Shown here: positions 8,655-21,312 of the stretch, piece by piece | Layout: each line of letters starts with the position of its first letter | How positions within the stretch are numbered: the stretch's first letter is position 1 | Source of the DNA: Sphingomonas sp. PL-96 | GTDB taxonomy: Bacteria; Pseudomonadota; Alphaproteobacteria; Sphingomonadales; Sphingomonadaceae | DNA: 64,000 nucleotides | NCBI RefSeq assembly: GCF_020707215.1 | Contig: NZ_JAJFET010000001.1 | Span: forward strand, 1,054,001 to 1,118,000 | Direction of reading: 5' to 3' | Made by a program: the position numbers and the translations under genes | Notes under the pieces: model-generated | Told to the model about the DNA's origin: nothing | Database searches by the model: none | Seen by the model: only the letters and a program-made list of their open reading frames with translations

Positions 8655-9770
8655 ATGGAAGATCTCAGCCGAACGATCGTCCGCACCTGGCGCGACCTGC
8701 CGGAGCCGCTTGTCGACACGGCCGTCGTGCTGGCGGCTGTGGCAGCTGCGCTGATCCTCCACGCCATCGCCCACCGCGTGATGCGCCGGTTCGCCGCGCG
8801 CACGCCCGGCAGCGCGGACGACGTCTTCGTCGAGCAAGGTCGCCGCCCGAGCCGGTGGATCATGGTCGCACTGGCGCTGGCCTTCGTCCGCCGCGCGCTC
8901 GATCTGTCCGAGCGCGCCGACGTCCTGTGGAACCAGCTCGCAGGATTCATCATCCCGGCGCTCCTGGGCTGGTTCGCCATCGCCATGATCCGGGCGGGCG
9001 GGCAGGCCGTGGAGATCGCCGCCGACATCAGCGTGGCAGACAATCTGCGCGCACGCCGCCGCCGCACCCGCAGCGCCATCCTTGGCCGCATCGCGATCCT
9101 GGGCGTAGGCTTTGTTACGATCTGCCTGATGCTGCTGAGCATCCCCAGCGTCCGGTCGGTCGGTGTGACCCTCATGGCTTCTGCGGGTCTTGCAGGCCTT
9201 GCCGTTGGCGCAGCAGCACAGCCGGCGCTCAAGAACATCATCGCCGGCGTCCAGATGGCGTTTACCGAGCCGATCCGCATCGACGATGTCGTCATCATCG
9301 AGGGGGAATGGGGTCGCATCGAGGAAATCCGCCTCACCTATGTGGTGGTGGCGATCTGGGACGAGCGGCGCCTGGTGGTGCCGGTGTCGAAGTTCCTGGA
9401 GGATAGTTTCCAGAACTGGACGCGCCACTCCAGCCAGCTGCTAGGCTCCGCATTCTTCTGGCTCGATCCGACCGCGGACATCCCGCGGCTGCGCAACCGG
9501 TTTGAGGAGGTCGTGCGCGCCAATCCCAAATGGGACGGGCGCGCGCTAACGCTGCAGGTGACCGATACGAAGCCGGACGCGATCGAGGTGCGCGTGCTGG
9601 CAACTGCCGCCGACGCCGGCCTGACCTTTGACCTGCGCTGCGACATTCGCGAGGCATTGCTGGCCTATATTCGCGATGCCATGCCGGAGGCGCTGCCGCG
9701 GCGTCGGCTGGAGTGGCACGACGCCGCGGGCAACCCCGACAAGGCGACTAGGCCCGCGACCGCTGGATGA
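8655..9770 (+). CDS. MscS-family mechanosensitive ion channel
   Basis: Inner-membrane channel thought to open under membrane tension during osmotic downshock. The 371-residue product has four or five predicted membrane segments; the pore-lining helix is visible as VGVTLMASAGLAGLAVGAAAQ-like Gly/Ala-rich sequence around residues 170-190, followed by the beta domain (PIRIDDVVIIEGEWGRIEEI, VVVPVSKFLE). The ATG at 8655 is preferred over a GTG at 8646. The 3' end overlaps the convergent DUF885 gene by 23 bases. The specific subfamily cannot be assigned by eye. Confidence 0.9.
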   Translation: MEDLSRTIVRTWRDLPEPLVDTAVVLAAVAAALILHAIAHRVMRRFAARTPGSADDVFVEQGRRPSRWIMVALALAFVRRALDLSERADVLWNQLAGFIIPALLGWFAIAMIRAGGQAVEIAADISVADNLRARRRRTRSAILGRIAILGVGFVTICLMLLSIPSVRSVGVTLMASAGLAGLAVGAAAQPALKNIIAGVQMAFTEPIRIDDVVIIEGEWGRIEEIRLTYVVVAIWDERRLVVPVSKFLEDSFQNWTRHSSQLLGSAFFWLDPTADIPRLRNRFEEVVRANPKWDGRALTLQVTDTKPDAIEVRVLATAADAGLTFDLRCDIREALLAYIRDAMPEALPRRRLEWHDAAGNPDKATRPATAG

Positions 9771-11564
9771 AGGCGTCGATGTTGCGTTCCAGCACCGTCA
9801 TCGGCACGCCGCCGCCGGTGATGACCGCGTCGTTGAACCCGCGGAAATCGTAGCGACCGCCCAGCGCTTGCCGAGCCTTGGTCCGCAGCCGGTTGATCTC
9901 CGAATGACCGACCTTGTAGCCGCAGGCCTGGCCCGGCCAGGAGCAGTAGCGGTCGACCTCGCCGCTGACTTCCTCGACGCTGGAGCCGTTGGTGGTGGCG
10001 AACCATTGCACCGCCTGCTCGCGGGTCCAGCGCTTGGCATGGAGGCCGCTGTCCACCACCAGGCGGCACGCGCGGAACGCGATCGACTGGAGGTAGCCGA
10101 GCCGTCCCACCGGATCGCCTTCGTAGACGCCCAGTTCGTCGCCCAGCTGCTCGCCATACAGCGCCCAGCCTTCCGAAAAGGCGTTGAAGCCGAGCAGCGA
10201 CCGGATCAGCGGCAGGCGGAAGGTATATTCCCCCTGCCAGACGTGGCCGGGAATCGCCTCGTGATAGGCAAGCGTCGGCAGCGCATAGCGGGGCCAGATC
10301 TCGGTGGTGCGCAGGTTGATCCACAGCTTGCCGGGCACGCTGCCATCGATCGAGCCGGGGCCGCCATAGGCGCCAGGGGCCCCGGCTTCCTCGACCAGCG
10401 GGATGCGACGCACTTCCGCGCGGCCGGGCACCAGCGTGTGAAAGGCGCGCGGCATGCGGGTCCGCATGTCGTTGAGACGATCGGTCAGCAGCGCCACGAT
10501 CTGCTCGCGGCCCTTGTCGTCGTCGGGAAACAGGAAGCGCGGGTCCTTGCCCAATGCCGTCATCCGCTCGCCGACCGTCCCCTTGGTGTAGCCCAGCGGC
10601 TTCAGGATCGTGTCCATCTCCGCCTGCAGCCGGGCGAGCTCGTCGCGGCCCATTGCGTGGACTTCGTCGGGTGTCATGTTGGTCGTGGTGGAGGCTCGCA
10701 GCGCCCAGGCGTAATAGCCGTCGCCGCCGGGCAGCTTCCAGACGCCAGCGTCGGCGGTAGCCTTCGCCCGCTGGTCCTTAAGCGCCGCTTCCTGCCGCAG
10801 CAGGGCCGGGCGGACCTTGTCCTCCAGCAGGCGCGCCACCGCCTGGAGGTCCGCGCCCGGGACCTTGGCCGTGCGGCTCGCATAGCTTTTGTAGAGGTCC
10901 CAGTCGGTCACTGCACCGGCATGGCTCTTGCCGATCTGGGTGAGGGTCTTGTCGAGCAGGAAGTCGGGCGGGATCACGTTCAGCGCCGTTGCCGCCCGCA
11001 GCCGCTCGGCCTCGCCGTCGAGCTGCCCGGGATAGGCCTCCAGCCGCTCGACGAATGCCTCGGCATCCGCCCGGCTCTCGATCTTGTGGTCGCTGTCGAG
11101 GAAGCGTGGCGTGTCGAGATAGGCGCCGACGTTCTGGGCGACCACATAGGGGTGTTGCGCCAGCCGCCGACCGCAACGTCGCCATAGGGCTGGGCGAAGC
11201 CCCCGAGCGCGGTTTGAAACGCAGTGCGGACCACGTCCACGTCGGTGCGCGTGGCGGGCGAAAGCGACGCCGGATCGATCGTCTTCAAACGGGCGACATG
11301 CTCGGCCAGGTGGCGGCGCACCAGCGCCTGTCCAGCCGGCGAGCGGTCTCCGAGCCTCGACTTGAGCCCCGCGCGCTTGCCCGTGTCGATGCCGAGGCCA
11401 GATGCCGTTTCCGGCATGTCCACCAGCAACGACTCGGCGATCTGTTGCAGCATCGCTTCGGCCGCAGCATCCGCACCGGAGGCGGCGCGGGCAGCGGCCG
11501 GAAGCGCCTGGATCGCGACGGTGGCGGCGCCTGCGGCCAGGAGTTCGCGGCGAGTGACGGTCAT
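9748..11564 (-). pseudogene. DUF885 family peptidase-like protein, interrupted by a one-base frameshift
   Basis: The intact protein would be about 605 residues. Its N-terminal part (from ATG 11564) has a twin-arginine-like signal (TRRELL then a hydrophobic run and a PAAARA cleavage region) and reads GGWRNTP before losing homology; the C-terminal part resumes one frame away at about 11147 as VVAQNVGAYLDTP and runs to 9748 with the family signature HEAIPGH (YHEAIPGHVW). Inserting one C into the four-C run (minus strand; 11149-11152) restores NTPYVVAQN without a break. This is either a sequencing error in a homopolymer or a recent inactivating mutation. DUF885 proteins resemble metallopeptidases; the substrate is unknown. 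Confidence 0.85.
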
Positions 11565-11691
11565 GCAGCTTCCTTGTCAGGAGGAGGCAGGCGGGAGGTC
11601 GAACGAAGCGCCCGCTTGGAAAGGAGCCGCTTTGCTAGCATGACCGCTGCATGAGAACAGCCCATCCTGCCTGCCATCTGAAGGCCCGCCC

Positions 11692-13994
<2,303 letters not shown>

Positions 13995-14015
13995 TCCAGC
14001 AGCGGAGACAAGGGC

Positions 14016-15197
14016 ATGACACCGGCGGCACGCGCTCAGGCCGCGATCGACCTGCTCGACGCAGTGATCGAGGCCGCGCGGAGCGGCGGCGCTGCGGCGG
14101 ACACGGTCGCCCAGCGCTTCTTTGCTGCGCGACGCTACGCCGGGTCCAAGGACCGGCGGGCGATCCGCGCGCTGGTCTATGAGGCGATCCGCAGCTTTGG
14201 CGAGCGGCCGGCGAATGGCCGCGCGGCCTTGGTCGCGCTCGCGCGGGTGCAGCCCGAGCTTGCTGCCGCGTTCGACGGCTCCGGCTATGGTCCGGCCGTG
14301 ATCGAGCCGGACGAGGTTGCGGCCGAACCGGGCCTGGCGCCGGCGTGGTTGGTGGAGGCGCTTGCGGCATCTGGCCTCGACACGCACGAAGTCACCGCGC
14401 TGCTGGAGCGTGCGCCCGTCGACGTGCGGGTGAACCGGCTGAAGGCAGAGGTCGCGCAGGTACAGGCCGAGATCGGCGGCGAGCAGCTGGCGTTCGCGCC
14501 GGACGCGCTGCGGCTCGGCACCGACGCGCCGGTCGAGCCGCTGGCCGCCTGGCGCGAGGGGCGCATCGAGGTCCAGGACGCCGGCAGCCAGCTGGTCGGC
14601 AGCATCGCAGGCGCCGAGCCAGGCATGGGTGTCGTCGACCTGTGCGCCGGTGGCGGCGGCAAGACGCTGTCGCTGGCGGCTGCCATGGACAACCGCGGCC
14701 GCATCGTCGCCAGCGACACCGATCGCGGGCGGTTGTCGCGGCTGCCGGAGCGCGCCGCGCGTGCCGGCGTGACGATCGCCGAGACCCGGCTGCTCGACCC
14801 CAGGCGCGAAGTCGAGGGTCTGGCCGACTTTGAGGGGCAGGCCGACCTGGTGCTGGTCGACGCGCCCTGTTCGGCAACCGGAACCTGGCGGCGCAATCCT
14901 GAGGCCCGTTGGCGGCTCACCCCGGAGCGGCTGGCGCGCTTTGCCGAGGTACAGGGGCGATTGCTCGACGTCGCCGCAGGGCTGGTGCGACCGGGCGGGA
15001 CCCTCACCTATGTCGTTTGTTCGCTGCTGGACGTGGAAGGGCGGGATCAGGTCGCCGCCTTCCTTGGCCGCCACGCCGGATGGTCGGCGCTTCCGATCGA
15101 CGCACAGGCAGGGCGGTCGCACGGCGACGGCGTGCGGCTGACGCCGGGACACGACGGAACGGACGGCTTTTTTGTCGCGAGGCTCGCCCGGCCATGA
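14016..15197 (+). CDS. RsmB/NOP-family RNA m5C methyltransferase
   Basis: S-adenosylmethionine-dependent cytosine-5 methyltransferase, probably acting on 16S rRNA (RsmB type). The 393-residue product has an N-terminal NusB-like helical region, SAM-binding VDLCAGGGGKTLSLA (about 209-223), motif IV DAPCSATGTW (about 282-291) and motif VI VVCSLLD with the catalytic cysteine near 335. It follows guaB by 21 bases in the same direction and is probably cotranscribed. Confidence 0.9.
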   Translation: MTPAARAQAAIDLLDAVIEAARSGGAAADTVAQRFFAARRYAGSKDRRAIRALVYEAIRSFGERPANGRAALVALARVQPELAAAFDGSGYGPAVIEPDEVAAEPGLAPAWLVEALAASGLDTHEVTALLERAPVDVRVNRLKAEVAQVQAEIGGEQLAFAPDALRLGTDAPVEPLAAWREGRIEVQDAGSQLVGSIAGAEPGMGVVDLCAGGGGKTLSLAAAMDNRGRIVASDTDRGRLSRLPERAARAGVTIAETRLLDPRREVEGLADFEGQADLVLVDAPCSATGTWRRNPEARWRLTPERLARFAEVQGRLLDVAAGLVRPGGTLTYVVCSLLDVEGRDQVAAFLGRHAGWSALPIDAQAGRSHGDGVRLTPGHDGTDGFFVARLARP

Positions 15198-15219
15198 TAG
15201 CCGTGCGCTTGTGACGCCA

Positions 15220-15747
15220 ATGGAGAAGATCATGCGCCTCACCTCTCTGACGGCGGCAGCCGCGCTGGCGCTCGTCAGCATCTCCACGTCGCTCAGCGGG
15301 CAGCGTCCGGACGACCAGATCAACCCGCGCTCGATGGCGCTGCTCCAGCAGGGTGAGGCGGCACGCGCCGCCGGGCAGCTGGACCGCGCCGCCGGCCTGG
15401 TTGAGACCGCGCTGACCGTTGATCCGCGCAACCGGCAGGGCTTCATCGTGCTTGCGGAGATCGCCCGCGCGCGGGGCCTGCCGGGTCAGTCGATCCGCCT
15501 CTATCGCGAAGCGCTGACGCTCGAGCCGGCCGACCTGCAGGCACTGCGCGGGCAGGGAGAGGCGCTGGTCGCCAAGGGCGCCGTCACCAAGGCGCAGGAA
15601 AACCTCGCCAAGATTCGCAAGCTGTGCGGCAGCCAGTGCACCGATGCGACCGCGCTGGCAGCAGCGATCGCCAAGGGGCCGCCGGCCACCGCGACTGCGC
15701 AGCAGTCGGTCACACCGGCGCCGGCCGCTACGCCCGCAAAGCCGTAA
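15220..15747 (+). CDS. Secreted tetratricopeptide-repeat protein
   Basis: A 175-residue protein with an N-terminal signal sequence (MRLTSLTAAAALALVSIST) and about three TPR-like helix pairs: ALLQQGEAARAAGQLDRAAG, GFIVLAEIARARGLPGQSI, and LQALRGQGEALVAKGAVTKA-like segments. It ends in a low-complexity Ala/Pro/Thr tail. Two starts are close (ATG 15220 and 15232); the second begins directly at the signal peptide. It likely acts in the periplasm as a protein-interaction module; the partner is unknown. Confidence 0.75.
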   Translation: MEKIMRLTSLTAAAALALVSISTSLSGQRPDDQINPRSMALLQQGEAARAAGQLDRAAGLVETALTVDPRNRQGFIVLAEIARARGLPGQSIRLYREALTLEPADLQALRGQGEALVAKGAVTKAQENLAKIRKLCGSQCTDATALAAAIAKGPPATATAQQSVTPAPAATPAKP

Positions 15748-15753
15748 GCGCGA

Positions 15754-16584
15754 TCAGGCGCGTGCCGCGTCCAGGGCGCGCGCCAGTTCGACGAACTCCT
15801 CGACGCTGACCGTTTCTGCCCGGCGGGTCGTGTCGATGCCGATGCGCTCCGCAGCGGCAAGCGCACCAGCCACCGGCTTCAGGCTCTGCCGCAGCATCTT
15901 GCGCCGCTGGCCAAACGCGGCGGCAGTCAGCCGCTCGAGGGTCTGCATGCGCACGCCATCGGGCATCACGCTTGGCAGGATGTGCACCACCGCCGACATC
16001 ACCTTGGGCGGCGGCGTGAAGGCGGAGCGATGCACCGGCATTGCGATGCGCGCCGTCGAGCGCCACTGCGCAAGGACGGCCAAACGGCCATAGGCGTCAT
16101 CCCCCGCACTCGACACGATGCGCTCGGCGACTTCCTTCTGGAACATCAGCGTCAGGCTTTGCCACCACGGCGCCCAGTCGCTGGACAGCCAGCCGATCAG
16201 CAGGGCCGTCCCGACGTTGTAGGGCAGGTTGGACACGATGTGCGGCTTGCCGTCGAACAGCGCAGGCGCATCGATCTCCAGCGCATCGCCCTCGATCAGG
16301 CGGAGCTTGCCCGGATAGGCGGCGGCAAGTTCCTCAAGCGCCGGAATGCACCGATGATCGCGCTCGATCGCCGTCACCCGCGCCCCCGCGGCAAGCAACG
16401 CCCGGGTGAGGCCGCCCGGGCCAGGACCGACCTCCAGGACTTCCTGGTCGGCCAGACCGCATGGCACGCGCGCGATGCGGGCAAGAAGCTGGCCGTCGAA
16501 CAGGAAGTTCTGGCCAAGCGCCTTGCTCGCGCTCAGCCCGTGGCGCTGGATGACCTCCCGCAGCGGAGGCAGGGTTACGTCCAT
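15754..16584 (-). CDS. rsmA: 16S rRNA dimethyladenosine transferase
   Basis: Also called KsgA. Dimethylates two adjacent adenosines near the 3' end of 16S rRNA during 30S maturation. The 276-residue product has the opening [19 protein letters not shown]-binding [14 protein letters not shown], and the catalytic [11 protein letters not shown] motif. It is the last gene of the minus-strand lptD-surA-pdxA-rsmA series, an order found widely in proteobacteria, and sits 5 bases after pdxA. Confidence 0.97.
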   Translation of the reverse strand: MDVTLPPLREVIQRHGLSASKALGQNFLFDGQLLARIARVPCGLADQEVLEVGPGPGGLTRALLAAGARVTAIERDHRCIPALEELAAAYPGKLRLIEGDALEIDAPALFDGKPHIVSNLPYNVGTALLIGWLSSDWAPWWQSLTLMFQKEVAERIVSSAGDDAYGRLAVLAQWRSTARIAMPVHRSAFTPPPKVMSAVVHILPSVMPDGVRMQTLERLTAAAFGQRRKMLRQSLKPVAGALAAAERIGIDTTRRAETVSVEEFVELARALDAARA

Positions 16585-16589
16585 GGGGG

Positions 16590-17627
16590 TTACTGAACGG
16601 TGCTGGTGCGGCGCGTGGCCGCCGCCGTGGCCGCCATGCGGATCGCCGCGATCATCGCACCCGGCTCGGCTTCGTTGCGACCGGCAATGCCAAAGGCGGT
16701 GCCGTGGTCGGGCGAGGTGCGGACGATCGGCAGGCCAAGCGTCATGTTGACCCCTTCGTCGAAGTGCAGGGTCTTGATCGGGATCAGCGCCTGGTCATGG
16801 TAGAGGCACAGCGCCACGTCATAGAGCGCACGCGCCCTGGGGTGGAACATGGTGTCCGCCGCGAACGGCCCGACCGCGTCGATGCCCTCGGCCTTCAACT
16901 GCTCGATGGCGGGGACCAGGCAGTCGATTTCCTCGCTGCCGATCGCGCCGCCTTCCCCGGCGTGCGGGTTGAACCCTGCAAAGGCAAGCCGGGGCGCGGC
17001 GATGCCGAAGTTGCGTTGAAGGCCCCGGGCAGTGGCCCGCGCCTTGGCGACGATCAGTTCGATGCTGATCGTGGAGGCAACGCTGCGCAGCGGAATATGC
17101 GTCGTGACCGGCACCACGCGCAGCGTGGGACCGGCGAGCATCATCACCGCATTCTCGCGAGCCACGCCGCAGCGTTCGGCAACGAACTCGGTCTGGCCCG
17201 GGTAGGTGAAGCCGATGTCGTAGAGCTGTTTCTTGGACACCGGGCCGGTGACCACCGCGCCTGCGCTGCCCGAGCGTGCAAGGCCGGCGGCAAGCTCCAG
17301 CGACTGAAGCGCGCAATGTGCCCCCCGGATGTCCGGCGCACCCGGAACGACCTCACCCGCATCGGCGGCCGAAATCACCGGCAGTCCCTGCTCGAACGCC
17401 GATATCGCTTCGGAAGGGTCGCTGATGGCCACGACCGTGCCCTCCCAGACCTGGCGAACCGCGTCCGGGTCGCCGACCGCAAAGAACGGGCTGAGCATGT
17501 GCGGTGCGCGTGCCGCCCAGGCCTTGGCAATGATCTCCGGCCCGATCCCTGCCGGGTCGCCCATCGATACAGCCAGCGGGGGAACGTCGAGCGCCCGCTG
17601 GCCAGGAGGCGATACGCTGGCGATCAG
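16590..17627 (-). CDS. pdxA: 4-hydroxythreonine-4-phosphate dehydrogenase (start codon uncertain)
   Basis: NAD-dependent oxidation step of the pyridoxal phosphate pathway. Conserved blocks include [12 protein letters not shown] near the N-terminus, [22 protein letters not shown], and [17 protein letters not shown] with the metal-binding histidine. No ATG, GTG or TTG occurs between the surA stop and the ATG at 17564, and that ATG would delete the first beta strand (PPLAV). A CTG at 17627 overlaps the surA stop as CTGA and has GGAG five bases upstream, so a non-AUG coupled start giving 345 residues is the best fit. The product identity is certain; the start is not. Confidence 0.9.
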   Translation of the reverse strand: MIASVSPPGQRALDVPPLAVSMGDPAGIGPEIIAKAWAARAPHMLSPFFAVGDPDAVRQVWEGTVVAISDPSEAISAFEQGLPVISAADAGEVVPGAPDIRGAHCALQSLELAAGLARSGSAGAVVTGPVSKKQLYDIGFTYPGQTEFVAERCGVARENAVMMLAGPTLRVVPVTTHIPLRSVASTISIELIVAKARATARGLQRNFGIAAPRLAFAGFNPHAGEGGAIGSEEIDCLVPAIEQLKAEGIDAVGPFAADTMFHPRARALYDVALCLYHDQALIPIKTLHFDEGVNMTLGLPIVRTSPDHGTAFGIAGRNEAEPGAMIAAIRMAATAAATRRTSTVQ

Positions 17628-18988
17628 CGATACTCCACGATGGCGTCGCGACGCAGGTCGCGCAGCATGCGCTGGGCACGCAGGTTCACGCGCTCCTGCT
17701 CCACCTGCTGCTGCACGGCCTCGGCGGACGGCAGGCTGCCGGCGCGGGCGTCGTCGCGGCCGCACAGGACCAGCACGCGCACGCCCTCGGTCGGGCTGCC
17801 GAACGGCTGCGTCGCTTCGCCGACCTGCAGCTTCACCATCAGTTCCTGAAGCGCCGGGGGCAGGTCGCGAACGCGCACCGAGTCGTTGTCGACGACCTCG
17901 ACGCCCAGGTCGCTGGCGACCTTGCTCACTTCACCGCAACCGCGGATCTTGCTGGTGGCTTCCGCGAACTGCGCCGCAAGCTTGGTCGCCTGCGCCTGGC
18001 TGGTGCCGGCCGGGAAGTTCTTCGTGAGCTGGCGCAGGCTGAGGCGAGCATCGCGCGGGTCGGCCATCAGCACCTGGCGCTTGTCGGCAAGGTAGAGGAT
18101 CGAATAGCCGCCGGGGGTCTCGATCGGGCCGGCGATCTGGCCGACCTGCATGGTTTCGGCGGCCTGGGCGATCGGCGCGGGCAGCGTTGCCAGGCGGATC
18201 CAGCCGAGGTCGCCCTGCACCGCGCGCGTCGACGCCTCGGAGAAGTTTCCGGCAAAATACTCGAACGGCGCGCCCTTGCGGATCTGCTCGATGATCTTCT
18301 TGCTCGCCTCGACCACTTCGCCGGCGCGGTCCGGAGTGGCGGAAAGATAGATTTCTTTCAGATGATATTCGTCGGTGCCTTTGGCCGCCTCAAGCCGGTC
18401 GAGGATCGCCTTCACCTCTTCGTCGCCCACGTTGATGAACGGCTCGACGCTGCTGCGGAGCAACCGGCTCCAGGCGAGTTCACCCTCGATCTGGCGCTTC
18501 ATCGATTTTTCGGACGAGCCGACTTCGCGCAGATAGGCGCGCATCTGGTCGGGCGTGCGCTTGAAGTTGCGCGACACACGGGCAAAGCCCTGGTCGATCT
18601 CCGTCGGGGTGACGACGATGTCCTTGGCCTTCGCCTCCTGGATCTGCAGCGTCTCGTCGATCAGCTGCCGGACGATCTGCAGGCGCAGCTGGTCGCGGTC
18701 CTGGGGGCTGAGCTTGATGTTGTTGAGCGCCACCACCAGCGCGATGCGCTGATCGACGTCGGTACCGGTCAGCACGGCGTTGTTCACGATCGCCGTCGCC
18801 TTGCGGACGTTGGGGTCCTGCTTGCCGAAGATGGTCGGGTTCTCGGGCAGGTTGAGGTTGGCCGCCGGGCTCGCCTGCTCGTCCGGAACGGTCTGCGCCG
18901 ACAGGGTCGAGGCAGTCGCGGCGCCAGCGAGCAGCAGCAGCGTGGCGGCGTTCCGGATCCGGCGCCCGTTCACGAAATTCTTGATCAC
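17624..18988 (-). CDS. surA: Periplasmic chaperone / peptidyl-prolyl isomerase SurA
   Basis: Assists folding of outer-membrane proteins such as LptD, its operon partner. The 454-residue product from the GTG at 18988 begins with a basic region and a signal sequence (ATLLLLAGAATASTLSAQ), followed by the SurA N-terminal helical domain (VRKATAIVNNAVLTGTDVDQRI) and a parvulin-like domain (about residues 190-290: KEIYLS, FEYFAGNFSE, GDLGWI, ETPGGYSILY). A longer frame to 19030 has no extra conserved sequence. The upstream gene is lptD, with an 83-bp gap. Confidence 0.93.
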   Translation of the reverse strand: MIKNFVNGRRIRNAATLLLLAGAATASTLSAQTVPDEQASPAANLNLPENPTIFGKQDPNVRKATAIVNNAVLTGTDVDQRIALVVALNNIKLSPQDRDQLRLQIVRQLIDETLQIQEAKAKDIVVTPTEIDQGFARVSRNFKRTPDQMRAYLREVGSSEKSMKRQIEGELAWSRLLRSSVEPFINVGDEEVKAILDRLEAAKGTDEYHLKEIYLSATPDRAGEVVEASKKIIEQIRKGAPFEYFAGNFSEASTRAVQGDLGWIRLATLPAPIAQAAETMQVGQIAGPIETPGGYSILYLADKRQVLMADPRDARLSLRQLTKNFPAGTSQAQATKLAAQFAEATSKIRGCGEVSKVASDLGVEVVDNDSVRVRDLPPALQELMVKLQVGEATQPFGSPTEGVRVLVLCGRDDARAGSLPSAEAVQQQVEQERVNLRAQRMLRDLRRDAIVEYR

Positions 18989-19071
18989 CAAGTGTTCAAC
19001 CTCATCAACCACGGGTCGCGTTGCAGACACGTCTCAGCGTCTGCCTTGCCCCTATGCCCCTGAACCGCGGC

Positions 19072-21312
19072 TTAGCGGCCCAGGTTCTTGAATGCCAGAG
19101 TGAGCAGATAGCTGCTGCCGCTGCGGGCGTCGCCATTGTCCTGATAATCCCGCTTCCAGGTCGCTCCCAGGCGAAGGCAATCATCCTCATAGGTGACGCC
19201 GATGCGGTGACGAATGGGATCAAAGCCGTCGGCAGCGGACAAAATGTCCTCGCCGCGGTCCGTAAGGTCGATCGTGGCCGAGCCGAACAGCGACCAGAAA
19301 CGCGCGAACTGCACGCGGCCGCCGACGCGCGCCTCCTCGCGGTCCTGCAGATCCTCGACCTCGTCGATGTCCCGGTTCAGGCGAAGATAGCCCAGCAGCA
19401 GATAGGTCTTGCGCGAGCCGATGGTGGCATCGAGCTCGTTGCGGCGAACCGAAAGCCCGTCCTTGTCGAGCCGATACCGATGGGTGAGCTGCACGAAGTC
19501 GCGGAAGCGGACCTCCGTTCGCCCGACGATGTCGGAAAGCCGGTCGTCCAGGCCGGTGCCGTCCGGCAGGATCGTCTCGCGATTGGAGAGGCGATAGCTC
19601 TGGCCGACCGTGGCGTTCACCTCGATCCCCGGCACACTCAGCGCATAGTCGATGCCATAGGTGAAGCGAGTCGAATCCTCGAAGCGGTCGTAGCCGGCAA
19701 ATCGGTTCAGCGCGAAGAGGTTCGAATCCTCCAGGTCGACGGCCCGGGCATCTTCGTTGGGCAGCGACAGGTTGGCGATGTGCGGCGACACCACCGCCTG
19801 AACCCGCGGCGTGATCCGCTGGGTGCCGCCGAACGCCTCGCCGATGAAGGGCCACTGCACGTCCAGCGCGACCGCGCCGATGGCGCGCGTGCTGATCCCC
19901 TCGTCGCCGCGATAGCTGGCGATCGCCGTCTCCAGCGTGTCGTTGGTGTTGTAGATGTCGCCGCGTGCATAGGCGGTGAGCGTCACCTGCTGCCCCCAGT
20001 CGGTGACGCGCCGCAGGTCCCACTGGGCCGACGCGAACGCGCGCTGCGTGTCCTGACCCTCGGACCGGAACAGCGCCAGCGAGTTCGCCTGCAATTGCAG
20101 CACGCCGCCGGCAATGTCCTGGAACCGCCGGCGATAGTCGATTGCGGGAAGGGCGATCGGCTGCATTTTCTGGCTGTCGCCGGTGCGCATCGTCTGCACC
20201 GCCCAACCGTCGATGGACAGATAGCTGTTTTCGTCGATCCGCTCGACCTTGATGTTGTTGCGCAGGCGATCCTCGCGCGAGATGTCGTAGCGGCGCAGGA
20301 AGGTGTCGTCGGTCTGGAGCCGCAGTGATCCGCTCACGCTCCAGTTCGGGTCAAGCTGGAAACGTCCCACCGCGTCGATGTAACCGCGGAAGCCGCGCTC
20401 GCTGTCCGCCGCTTCGCTGGTGTTGAGCACCGTGTCCGTACTCCGGCCATAGGTGCCGTAGCCGAGCACCCGCAGCGCGCCCGTGTCGGTCAGCTGGCGA
20501 TATTCGGCCTCCAGCATCGGCAGCACGGAGGTGAAGACGTGCGGCGTGAGGGTCAGGTCGCGATTGGGCGCCAGCGCGAAGTAATAGGGGACCACCACCT
20601 CGACGCCGTTCACCCGGTCGATCCGGAAGGATGGCGTCAGCACGCCGCCGGCGCTGCCGCCGCCAACCGAGTGGCTGAACGAGGGCAGGGGAATGCCCGG
20701 CAGGCTGAAGAGCTTCAGCTGGGCCCCGGAATAGCGGATCCGCTGGTCCGCCGGGTCATAGGTCACGCGGACGGCGGTGATCTGCCACGACGGCTGCTTG
20801 GGACATCCCTCGGACGTCGTGACGCTGCAGGGCGTATAGGCGGCCTGCTGGACCCGGATGACGCCATTCGCATCCCGGCTTCCCTGCTGGGCGGCCAGGC
20901 GACCGCCCTCGTCCAGCACGACCAGCATGTTCTGGATCATGCCGTCCTTGAGCGAGTCGGTCAGCTCGATCCGGTCGCCATAGGCTGTGTCGCCCTGCGG
21001 GTTGGTGACAGCGATATCGCCTTCCGCCACCACCTGGCCCGATTTGCGGTTCCAGGTGACCCGGTCCGCGCGCAGTCGGTCGCCCTCGCGGAACATGCGC
21101 ACGTCCCCGGTTGCGGTGACGACGTCGCCCTCGCTGTCATAGTCGAGCCGATCGGCCGTGAAGCGGATCTCGTTCTCGGCTGCCGGAGTGGAGGCTGCCT
21201 GGGGCGGAGGCGGGGTGATGGAACGGTCCTGAAGGTCCTGCGCCATGGCGGCGCCACCGCACGCCAGCCAGAACTGCACCGCACCCGACAGGAGGAGGAC
21301 GCTACGCTTCAC
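19072..21312 (-). CDS. lptD: LPS-assembly protein LptD
   Basis: Outer-membrane beta-barrel that inserts lipopolysaccharide in the outer leaflet with LptE. The 746-residue product has a signal sequence (ends AAMAQ), an N-terminal OstA/LptA-like beta domain (TADRLDYDSEGDVVTATGDV, residues 52-71) and a C-terminal barrel finishing LTLAFKNLGR-like. The cysteine pair in TPCSVTTSEGCPKQP is a usual feature of the family. Start is GTG 21312, with GGAGAG nine bases upstream. First gene of the lptD-surA-pdxA-rsmA operon; divergent from pepA across 177 bp that should carry both promoters. Confidence 0.95.
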   Translation of the reverse strand: MKRSVLLLSGAVQFWLACGGAAMAQDLQDRSITPPPPQAASTPAAENEIRFTADRLDYDSEGDVVTATGDVRMFREGDRLRADRVTWNRKSGQVVAEGDIAVTNPQGDTAYGDRIELTDSLKDGMIQNMLVVLDEGGRLAAQQGSRDANGVIRVQQAAYTPCSVTTSEGCPKQPSWQITAVRVTYDPADQRIRYSGAQLKLFSLPGIPLPSFSHSVGGGSAGGVLTPSFRIDRVNGVEVVVPYYFALAPNRDLTLTPHVFTSVLPMLEAEYRQLTDTGALRVLGYGTYGRSTDTVLNTSEAADSERGFRGYIDAVGRFQLDPNWSVSGSLRLQTDDTFLRRYDISREDRLRNNIKVERIDENSYLSIDGWAVQTMRTGDSQKMQPIALPAIDYRRRFQDIAGGVLQLQANSLALFRSEGQDTQRAFASAQWDLRRVTDWGQQVTLTAYARGDIYNTNDTLETAIASYRGDEGISTRAIGAVALDVQWPFIGEAFGGTQRITPRVQAVVSPHIANLSLPNEDARAVDLEDSNLFALNRFAGYDRFEDSTRFTYGIDYALSVPGIEVNATVGQSYRLSNRETILPDGTGLDDRLSDIVGRTEVRFRDFVQLTHRYRLDKDGLSVRRNELDATIGSRKTYLLLGYLRLNRDIDEVEDLQDREEARVGGRVQFARFWSLFGSATIDLTDRGEDILSAADGFDPIRHRIGVTYEDDCLRLGATWKRDYQDNGDARSGSSYLLTLAFKNLGR

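Noticed and set aside
11145..11160. Programmed ribosomal frameshift in the DUF885 gene
   Set aside because: No slippery heptamer or downstream stimulator is evident, and the family is normally in one frame; an indel in the four-base run explains it more simply.
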